Shown: positions 58,725 to 64,000 of the stretch, in pieces
Layout of the letters: every line of letters begins with the position of its first letter
Numbering within the stretch: the stretch's first letter is position 1
Assembly (NCBI GenBank): GCA_038229055.1
Contig: JBBROU010000002.1
Coordinates: forward strand, 1-64,000
Direction: 5' to 3'
Origin: JANYJA01 sp038229055
GTDB lineage: Bacteria; Acidobacteriota; Terriglobia; Bryobacterales; Bryobacteraceae
Length of the DNA stretch: 64,000 nt
Made by a program: the position numbers and the translations under genes
The notes under the pieces: model-generated
Told to the model about the DNA's origin: nothing
Databases searched by the model: none
Seen by the model: the letters and a program-made list of their open reading frames with translations, nothing else

Positions 58725-59312
58725 TTATAGCTTCAGACCCTGGATTACGTTCTGAAGCTCCCGTACCAGCTCCTCTTCGAACCACGGATTCTTAACAAGC
58801 CATGGCTGGTTGCGTGGAGAAGAATGAACCAGTGGAACATAACCCAGCGGCAAATACTCTTTCCATGCCTTGACCGTATCAGTAAGCGTCGCTTTGCGGC
58901 GACCGCCCAGATAATAAGCCTGCGCATACTGTCCCATAAGCAGCGTAAGCGTGATGTCAGGCAAACATGCATTCAGTTTTTTATGCCAGCGAGGAGCGCA
59001 TTCCGGACGCGGTGGGTTATCGCCGGAGGCGGCTTTGCCCGGATAGCAAAAGCCCATGGGAATAATCGCCACCTTGCGCGGATTGTAGAATTGCTCCGTT
59101 GTCAGACCAAGCCAGTGGCGCAGCCGGTCGCCGGACGGATCGTTCCAGGGAATGCCGGTTTCATGCACCTTTCGACCGGGTGCCTGGCCCACAATACGTA
59201 GCCGCGCCGATCCATGCGCCTGCAAAACGGGGCGAGGGCCGCATGGCAGCGCATCGGCACAATGCGTGCACGCACGGATATTTTCAAGCAGTTGCGGCAG
59301 TGTGTTTCGCAT
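58725..59312 (-). CDS. Uracil-DNA glycosylase superfamily protein
   Basis: This protein has 195 residues from ATG 59312. An N-terminal cysteine-bearing helix (IRACTHCADALPCGPRPV) leads to the active-site strand LRIVGQAPGRKVHETGIPW. IIPMGFCYPGKAASGDNPP and the C-terminal VPLVHSSPRNQPW loop follow. This is the family often called 'uracil-DNA glycosylase family protein', related to families 4/5. The GQAPG replaces the GEGPG of true family 4 enzymes, and the Fe-S cysteines seem incomplete. A longer upstream frame has no supporting features. Confidence 0.82.
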   Translation of the reverse strand: MRNTLPQLLENIRACTHCADALPCGPRPVLQAHGSARLRIVGQAPGRKVHETGIPWNDPSGDRLRHWLGLTTEQFYNPRKVAIIPMGFCYPGKAASGDNPPRPECAPRWHKKLNACLPDITLTLLMGQYAQAYYLGGRRKATLTDTVKAWKEYLPLGYVPLVHSSPRNQPWLVKNPWFEEELVRELQNVIQGLKL

Positions 59313-59340
59313 ATTACACGAGGTCAAAAAGCATGAACGA

Positions 59341-59913
59341 CTACAGTAATGCAGCTTGCTCAGGCGGATAGGTAATTTGCAAGCCTTCGACCTGCGCGAA
59401 AGGCGTGAGCTTATGCATCCGGTAACTGCTCTCCGATAAAATCTCGACCGCCGGCACGCCGCGCACACTGAGGGCGTCGGCTACGAGCGAACGGTGGCAA
59501 CGCCACGGTACCGCTTCGGCGCACATAATAGCAACACGTTTTTGGCGGCTCATGTGAATGAGCGTTTCGAGCGCGTCCTGAAACTCTTCAGTTTGCATGT
59601 AGTCGGCATAGCCGCGAAAGCTTTTGTTCCGCCAGCCGGTATTGGGAGAATCTTTGCGCGTGTGCCGCAGGCCGCCCAGCGCTCGCATCGGCACGTATTC
59701 GAGATGCTCTGCTGTCAAGCTCTCGGCCAGGGCCGTGTCGTTGAATTGCGGGTTGTGGCGCGAACGCGGCACCGTGCGAATGTCTGCGAGGCGTTGGACG
59801 GCGTAGGATTTTATCAAGGCGACAAAGCGCTCGATCGGCAATGTAGAATGCCCGACCGTGAACACAGCGCCTTCCGGCCAATCCACCTCTTGCGGTGTAG
59901 GCTGCTTGCTCAT
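59341..59913 (-). CDS. DUF488 family protein
   Basis: This 190-residue protein opens with the family motif VFTVGHSTLPIERFVALI. LADIRTVPRSRHNPQF, YVPMRALGGLR and a Cys pair near the C-terminal core (MCAEAVPWRCHRSLVAD) complete the DUF488 pattern. The function is unknown. Two cysteines and a His in this arrangement suggest a nucleotide- or metal-linked enzyme. The stop is 28 nt from the UDG-like start, so both are likely cotranscribed. The ATG overlaps the end of the Rrf2 fragment. Confidence 0.88.
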   Translation of the reverse strand: MSKQPTPQEVDWPEGAVFTVGHSTLPIERFVALIKSYAVQRLADIRTVPRSRHNPQFNDTALAESLTAEHLEYVPMRALGGLRHTRKDSPNTGWRNKSFRGYADYMQTEEFQDALETLIHMSRQKRVAIMCAEAVPWRCHRSLVADALSVRGVPAVEILSESSYRMHKLTPFAQVEGLQITYPPEQAALL

Positions 59914-60164
59914 GATGACGGGCCTGAACCGCCGGGTTGGGCGTTAAGAAGAGCGGCGCGTTTCCGTCGCAGAGCGACAAGATCAGCGAGGATGTAACGT
60001 TCGCGTGCGTCGGCGAGGCCGAACCGGTGGACCACCTTCAGCGGGTGGTTCCGGGAGATTTTATAGCCGTCCGCGATCTTCGAAATCGTTGTAAAGTCTC
60101 GGGACCGGACGGCGAGCCGGGTCAAAACGTGCAGCGTATAATCGGGGTATGTGGTCAGCCGCAT
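59910..60164 (-). pseudogene. N-terminal fragment of an Rrf2/NsrR-type regulator
   Basis: From ATG 60164 the frame matches the winged helix of Rrf2 regulators: MRLTTYPDYTLHVLTRLAV, then ISKIADGYKISRNHPLKVVH. After about residue 52 the similarity ends and an unrelated basic tail runs to the stop at 59910. The dimerisation helix and the three Fe-S cysteines of NsrR, normally near residues 90-105, are absent. It is a 3'-truncated relic joined to the DUF488 gene. Confidence 0.65.
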
Positions 60165-60247
60165 CGCAAGTTTCCTTAACATAGGCCGAGCGCAGAGACG
60201 AGACGGGTCCGCAGCGGTAACGCCGCAGGGCTGATCGACGCCGGTCA

Positions 60248-60538
60248 TTATTCAGCCGATCCCAGACCCGTGTTTGCCGGCCCGTTGAGTATTTTCCCGA
60301 ACGGGTCGAAGCGAGAGCCATGGCAGGGACAATCCCAGGTCTTCTCCGCAGAATTCCAGTGCGCTATGCCACCGAGATGAGGGCAGACAGCGGAGCACTG
60401 ATGCAATTTGCCATGGGCGTCCCGGTATGTAGCGACCTTTTTAAATCCGTGCCTGATCACCCCGCCCGTCCCCGGTGCAAGTTTGTCCGCCTGATCGACT
60501 TCTCCCCCCGTGGCATAGTCGCCGTACTGCCGCAACAT
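60248..60538 (-). pseudogene. C-terminal Rieske domain fragment of an FAD-dependent oxidoreductase
   Basis: This 96-residue frame contains a complete Rieske [2Fe-2S] site, CPHLGG with CPCHGSRFD, preceded by GFKKVATYRDAHGKLHQCSA and followed by LNGPANTGL. In Acidobacteria and others this domain usually ends a DadA-like FAD oxidoreductase of about 500 residues. The FAD part is absent upstream, where a plus-strand NHL-repeat fragment appears instead. No plausible ribosome-binding site precedes the ATG. It is a 5'-truncated relic. Confidence 0.65.
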
Positions 60539-60554
60539 TGATATTTTCTTTTGA

Positions 60555-60683
60555 AAACTCTCGAACTCAACTGGAGTAATTACTACAATAGCTGGGACCG
60601 GGACATTTGGATTTAACGGCGACGGCGGTCCAGCTAGCGCGGCGCAAATAGGTCAACCCGCTTTGTTGGCTGTCGATGCTGGT
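60555..60683 (+). pseudogene. Fragment of an NHL-repeat (beta-propeller) protein
   Basis: The plus strand encodes about 43 residues of a typical NHL blade: TGVITTIAGTGTFGFNGDGG followed by PASAAQIGQPALLAVD. A stop lies directly before it (60552-60554) and the similarity breaks after about 60683. Such blades come from very large secreted repeat proteins that are common in Solibacter-like Acidobacteria. No other part of the parent gene is present, so this is debris from a deletion or recombination. Confidence 0.6.
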
Positions 60684-60759
60684 GTATCTGGATCATCAGG
60701 GAGTTTGAAGGGCGAGCGATCCCCCTCGAAGAGGCAAACCCCTCCCTCTGGGCCAAGAT

Positions 60760-60972
60760 TCAACGCGCATCGTCGTAGATGTCGCCGCGGTGGAAGGAGC
60801 CTACGGCTCCGAGATGCCAGACCGGCAATTCGGGCCCAGCGGTGGCAATCTGCACGAGCCGCGCTTCCTGCTCGGGTGTGAAGTGTACTTCCATGTCCTT
60901 CAAGATACGGGAAAGCAGTTTGCCGAATAGATACCACAGCGCGGCGTGGGTATCGGCGACACCAGCGATCAT
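60760..60972 (-). pseudogene. Truncated PIN-domain (VapC) toxin
   Basis: The first residues, MIAGVADTHAALWYLF, are the start of a VapC PIN domain with its first catalytic Asp (D7). After about residue 18 the PIN fold ends. A different piece follows, KDMEVHFTPEQEARLVQIA, which resembles the beginning of an unrelated antitoxin-like protein, then a tail ending RGDIYDDAR. The remaining catalytic acids are gone, so the product cannot be an active nuclease. The ATG overlaps the VapB stop by four bases. Confidence 0.6.
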
Positions 60973-61208
60973 AGAAAGTTTTCGCCGAAGTTGCTAAACA
61001 TATCTCGCCGGTTCTTGTCGATCTCTTCGGCGGATGGAGCGGGTCCATATTCGGCCAGCAAGCCATAGGCGGATTTCAGGGGTTTGGACGTCGTGGCCGT
61101 TCGCTCTTCAGCCAGTTTCAAGAACCAATCTTGAAGAGACAGGCCCTGTTCGGCGGCTTTCGCCTTCAGCGCTGCTGCCTGCTCGTCGGGAATCTCGATC
61201 ACCGTCAT
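60969..61208 (-). CDS. VapB-like antitoxin
   Basis: This 79-residue protein has an N-terminal dimerisation/DNA-binding part (MTVIEIPDEQAAALKAKAAE, SLQDWFLKLAEE) and a C-terminal toxin-binding tail (YGPAPSAEEIDKNRRDMF). The pattern matches VapB antitoxins that precede PIN toxins. The partner toxin immediately downstream is truncated, so this is now an orphan antitoxin, free to act on other toxins or simply decaying. Confidence 0.78.
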   Translation of the reverse strand: MTVIEIPDEQAAALKAKAAEQGLSLQDWFLKLAEERTATTSKPLKSAYGLLAEYGPAPSAEEIDKNRRDMFSNFGENFL

Positions 61209-61274
61209 GGCAAAATCCTGGGTAGGTCTCGTTTCACGCTAGATCATTCAGGCGCCGTCTGTATTGAAGTGAAA

Positions 61275-62963
61275 TTACTGGGAAAACGGCGATGCGCCGT
61301 CGGCCCCGAACCAATCGTAGCGGGTGGACTTGCCGCCCAACATCCAATTTTGAGGCTCGGGATTCCGCAGCCAGTCCAGAGGCTCGCCCAGTGGCGCAGG
61401 TTTGGATGCGGCTGCGAACGCGTCGATGAGCGCGGCACGCTGCTCGGGGCCTACGGCTTCGGGTGCGGCGGAGACGAACAGCGGCGTTCCACTGCGGGCC
61501 AAGAGATCGAGCCATTGTCTGTTGTAGTTCCACGGGACTTGCTTCGTGAGTCCGACGCAATCGGCATCGATCGCGAAGAAGCTGCCGTGCTGGGGGGCGC
61601 GGAACGCGAGAGTGTTGACGCCCATTTTGCGGGTGCGGTTCCAGTCGCGGCCGCTCGTGTCGTCACCAATGCGCTGGAGCTCAAAGAGTCCCGCGGCAAG
61701 GTGGCCGACGGTGTTGCAACCGAGCAGCAGCGCATTGCCCGCGGCGACGCGCAGAGCGGCGTAGTGATCGCGAATGATCTCCGCGTTGGTGCGCGTCCGG
61801 TCGGCGAAATTCCAGTTGGAATCGGTGAGCGCCGCACCCATGGCGAAGCCCCACCGGCCGAGCAGATCGTAAGTGGAGAAATCGTGCTTGATAAGCGGGT
61901 AACCCCAACTTATAAGAGTTCGGATGTCATGCTGCATCCGTTCCAAAGCTTCGGGGACAGTGGGGTCGAGCGTGTATTCGTTGTGCTGCGCATACTCTCG
62001 TGCAGCGTTGGGCGAGACGAGGCGCCAACTTTCCGGAATCACCTCCTTAGTGAATGTCGGGCGGATCCAAATGCCGGGTTGCACGCCGATTCTCTTCATT
62101 TGCGCGGCGAGTTGGGCCATATCTCCGAAGTGCTCGTTCGGCTGCCACGGGCCTGCTGTGGAATTCGGCTGCCAACCATCGTCGATTACCATGAACGGGC
62201 GGTTTGCGTTGGAACCGGCGAGGGAGGCGATCCGCTCGGAGTCATCGCGAATGGCTTGTGCGGAACTCTTGCCGTAAGCGTAATACCAGTTATTGCCGCC
62301 ATAGACAGGGGCCGCCGGCATGCGCGGATTCGGGGACATGCGGCGGCAGAAGCGAGTGGCGGCGGCGAAAGGTTTCGTATCGGGGGAGTGGTCGGCGATG
62401 ACTGTCGCAACAGAGAGTTCACGCGTTCCAAGTTTCAGACCGCGGCCGCCGTTGCGCACGTCGAGCCAGAGAGAAACGCCACCGGGATCGACCTGCCAGA
62501 AACAGAAAGCCGCGGGCGCAGTCTTGACGCCGCAAGCGAACGTTGAGCCGCTATCCGAGGCGAGGAAATACCACGGCATGACGCGCTCGGGATCGATCGT
62601 TCGCCAGGCAAGGTCGCCATAAGAGCGCTCCCAGTGATCACCGAGATAAGCGAGGTTGGCCGGGGGCGCGAGTTGCCAGCGTAGATGAATTCTCATGACA
62701 GAGGCAAGCGGGGCCTGGAGCGTTACGGAGAACCCGTCGCGCTCGGGTGAGATGCCGAGACGGACGTCCTGTGCTTGCCAGCTCTGGCCCGCGCGCGACA
62801 GCGGTAGCACTCCGGATTCGGCGTGCGCGACCGCGGAGTTGGGCTGCCCGATAAGTGCGAGAAAGGGCGTGCGCGTAGCGGCGCCCGAACGTAGCGTAGG
62901 AGTCAGCAACGCGGAGGCGGCTGCACTGATGATCTGGCGACGAGAAATATCGGAATGGAACAA
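61275..62963 (-). CDS. Exported alpha-galactosidase-like glycoside hydrolase (GH36/GH27-type)
   Basis: This protein has 562 residues from TTG 62963. I chose that start because GGAG lies 9 nt upstream, the N-terminus then gives a twin-arginine signal (ISRRQIISAAASALL), and an earlier start would overlap the ankyrin gene. A beta-sandwich (about 40-230) precedes a TIM barrel with FMVIDDGWQPNS, GIWIRPTF, the nucleophile-side IKHDFSTYDL and the acid/base-side RIGDDTSGRDW. The arrangement is that of GH36 or GH27 enzymes. It should act in the periplasm on alpha-galactosides or related sugars. Confidence 0.8.
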   Translation of the reverse strand: MFHSDISRRQIISAAASALLTPTLRSGAATRTPFLALIGQPNSAVAHAESGVLPLSRAGQSWQAQDVRLGISPERDGFSVTLQAPLASVMRIHLRWQLAPPANLAYLGDHWERSYGDLAWRTIDPERVMPWYFLASDSGSTFACGVKTAPAAFCFWQVDPGGVSLWLDVRNGGRGLKLGTRELSVATVIADHSPDTKPFAAATRFCRRMSPNPRMPAAPVYGGNNWYYAYGKSSAQAIRDDSERIASLAGSNANRPFMVIDDGWQPNSTAGPWQPNEHFGDMAQLAAQMKRIGVQPGIWIRPTFTKEVIPESWRLVSPNAAREYAQHNEYTLDPTVPEALERMQHDIRTLISWGYPLIKHDFSTYDLLGRWGFAMGAALTDSNWNFADRTRTNAEIIRDHYAALRVAAGNALLLGCNTVGHLAAGLFELQRIGDDTSGRDWNRTRKMGVNTLAFRAPQHGSFFAIDADCVGLTKQVPWNYNRQWLDLLARSGTPLFVSAAPEAVGPEQRAALIDAFAAASKPAPLGEPLDWLRNPEPQNWMLGGKSTRYDWFGADGASPFSQ

Positions 62964-62982
62964 AAGGGTATTCTCCTCGGAC

Positions 62983-63675
62983 TTAATTCGGGATTCGGGT
63001 GTGGGGCTTACCTCGGAGGTTAGCGGCCATGCCGGCTCCGTAGTCGGAGCGGATTCGGTAGGGGCCATAAAGTAGCTTGCGCAAAATCGGGATCGGTCGC
63101 AGATACCAACTGGCCCAGGACAAAGGGGAGTCCCCATACATATCCTTAGCGTCTATGACAGCCCCCGCGTCGAGCAGAAGCTGGATCACTTCTTCATCGC
63201 CGAACGCTGCCGCGCGGTGCAGCGGAGTCTCGCCTTTGGTGCGGCAATCGCGCATAAAGACCCCGGTTTCGACAGACTTGCTTGTAAACCAATTCGGGTC
63301 GGCGCCGTGATCGAGCAACACCTTCACGACTAGGTTGTATTCCGGGCTGTTAGATTTACATAGTGCCGAGTGGAGCGCAGTTTCGCCGGTTTCGGGCTCA
63401 GCTTCGTTTACATTCGCACCACGACTAAGCAGGAACTTAGTAAGTTGCCAGTGCCCGTGGTAGCAGGCAGCAATAAGTCCTAGATTCAGGCCAAGTAGCG
63501 CCAGCGATTCGCCCGCGGCGAGCAGGTGCTTGATCGCGCTAACATCACCGTAATAAGCACACCACTCGATGAGCAGAACGCCGTCGCGGTCGGCTGAGTT
63601 AGCCGGGTGCCCGGCAACGAGAAAGTCGAAGACCAAGTCCGTGCGACCGTCGGCGATCTCATCGAGTAGCGCCAT
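62983..63675 (-). CDS. Ankyrin-repeat protein
   Basis: This protein has 230 residues from ATG 63675; an upstream ATG at 63723 adds 16 residues without structure. About five ankyrin repeats are visible, for example GLIAACYHGHWQLTKFLLSR, ETALHSALCKSNSPEYNLVV, ETPLHRAAAFGDEEVIQLLL and SPLSWASWYLRPIPILRKLL. The fold is for protein binding. Its end lies 19 nt before the glycosidase start, so both may be cotranscribed. The partner is unknown. Confidence 0.85.
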   Translation of the reverse strand: MALLDEIADGRTDLVFDFLVAGHPANSADRDGVLLIEWCAYYGDVSAIKHLLAAGESLALLGLNLGLIAACYHGHWQLTKFLLSRGANVNEAEPETGETALHSALCKSNSPEYNLVVKVLLDHGADPNWFTSKSVETGVFMRDCRTKGETPLHRAAAFGDEEVIQLLLDAGAVIDAKDMYGDSPLSWASWYLRPIPILRKLLYGPYRIRSDYGAGMAANLRGKPHTRIPN

Positions 63676-63758
63676 ATGCGACACTTTACCATCCGCCGTT
63701 GGCTGGTGAAAACCATTGGTCACTAAATTGCTTCGAATAAAAGACGAAGGCGGTCCGT

Positions 63759-63920
63759 ATGGAGATTAGCGAAAATCCGACTCTCACCGAGTTGTTAGAG
63801 GTAAGCGGATGTATCACCGAGACGTGGTTCGTTAAAGCTGAGATGAAGAATCCGGTAGTACGCGCCGGCGCACTGGCGCCGCAAGTTTCGCGTGAGTCCG
63901 CGTTTCCCAAAGCGGCTTAA
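63759..63920 (+). CDS. Possible small protein, 53 residues
   Basis: ATG 63759 with GAAGGCGG about 8 nt upstream opens a 53-codon frame (MEISENPTLTELLEVSGCIT and on, ending FPKAA). The composition is protein-like and a short helical N-terminus is predicted by eye. I recognise no family. It is divergent from the ankyrin gene. It could equally be chance. Confidence 0.3.
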   Translation: MEISENPTLTELLEVSGCITETWFVKAEMKNPVVRAGALAPQVSRESAFPKAA

Positions 63921-63939
63921 CCGGACCGGGCTTCGCAGC

Positions 63940-64000
63940 CTAAAGCGCTTCGAACTCCACTTCGTCTACGAAGCACCAGCCCCACTGCTCTCCCGGCTCG
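63940..64000 (-). CDS. C-terminal end of a gene running off the window
   Basis: The last 20 codons of a minus-strand frame read EPGEQWGWCFVDEVEFEAL and a TAG. The WGWCFVDEVEFEA pattern is typical of the last strand of a beta-sandwich (concanavalin- or discoidin-like) domain at the end of secreted carbohydrate-active proteins. The rest of the gene lies beyond base 64000. Confidence 0.5.
   Translation of the reverse strand, partial: EPGEQWGWCFVDEVEFEAL

Noticed and set aside
61131..62546. 471-residue plus-strand frame opposite the glycosidase
   Set aside because: It is an antisense shadow of a protein with clear GH36-type motifs and a Tat signal.
62964..63137. N-terminal extension of the glycosidase
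   Set aside because: It overlaps the end of the ankyrin gene and places the Tat signal in the interior; TTG 62963 has a ribosome-binding site.
1..64000. tRNA, rRNA, CRISPR arrays, insertion sequences, prophage genes
   Set aside because: I looked for T-loop patterns, regularly spaced repeats, transposase motifs and phage structural genes by eye and found none. A covariance and profile search would be needed to exclude small RNAs.

Overview
The window reads as chromosomal DNA of a GC-rich Gram-negative bacterium, most likely an Acidobacteriota of the Solibacter/Bryobacter type. This is an inference from the gene repertoire, not a search. Pointers are futalosine-route menaquinone synthesis (MqnC), a KdsC-type phosphatase, a TonB-dependent receptor, many small secreted proteins with conserved domains of unknown function, a MoxR/DUF58/BatA/DUF4159 operon, and a relic of an NHL-repeat protein. 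I saw no rRNA, tRNA, insertion sequence, CRISPR array or replication origin.

Layout. 0-6.6 kb: an unclear left end, then an alkyltransferase-like protein, deoC, a GAF-GAF-SpoIIE phosphatase, lysA, nuoB, pgeF and a DksA-like regulator. 6.9-11.3 kb (minus): a multi-pass membrane protein, a lipoprotein and a molybdopterin oxidoreductase, divergent from mqnC. 13.1-19 kb: an (alpha/alpha)6-type protein, a GT2-GT4 double glycosyltransferase, a small cytochrome c and a TonB receptor. 18.9-20.5 kb: a decayed AAA-ATPase/DUF4276 pair. 20.6-24.7 kb: an allantoinase-like protein that has lost several metal ligands, YceH, and a secreted oligopeptidase B-like peptidase. 25.1-38.9 kb: one tightly packed eight-gene operon (DUF4159, vWA/GATase-like, caspase-fold protein without catalytic Cys, TPR-gluzincin, MoxR, DUF58, BatA-like, giant Gln-rich membrane protein). 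38.9-42.2 kb: an Uma2 relic, an Ala-Glu epimerase, a ParS/RES toxin-antitoxin pair with a perfect inverted repeat at its start, and a GNAT fragment. 42.4-51.3 kb: a DUF1998 helicase, then DUF3108, an SGNH hydrolase, a lipoprotein, a large membrane glycosyltransferase-like protein and a BadF-type kinase. 51.3-57.8 kb: a small HTH-like protein, a cupin, a truncated histidine kinase, the scpA-scpB-rluB-CoA-binding operon, a KdsC-like phosphatase and an FGGY kinase. 58.5-61.2 kb: small repair and unknown genes beside a cluster of gene fragments (Rrf2, Rieske, NHL, VapC). 61.3-64 kb: an alpha-galactosidase-like enzyme, an ankyrin protein and the tail of a gene running off the window.

The most system-like element is the 13.7 kb MoxR/vWA operon. 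It is a probable envelope complex in which a MoxR ATPase acts with three vWA or DUF58-type proteins, a metalloprotease and a pseudo-protease. The sharpest single-gene surprises are the allantoinase-like protein with substituted metal ligands, the alkyltransferase-like protein with Trp in place of the acceptor Cys, and the operator-like repeat over the parS start codon.
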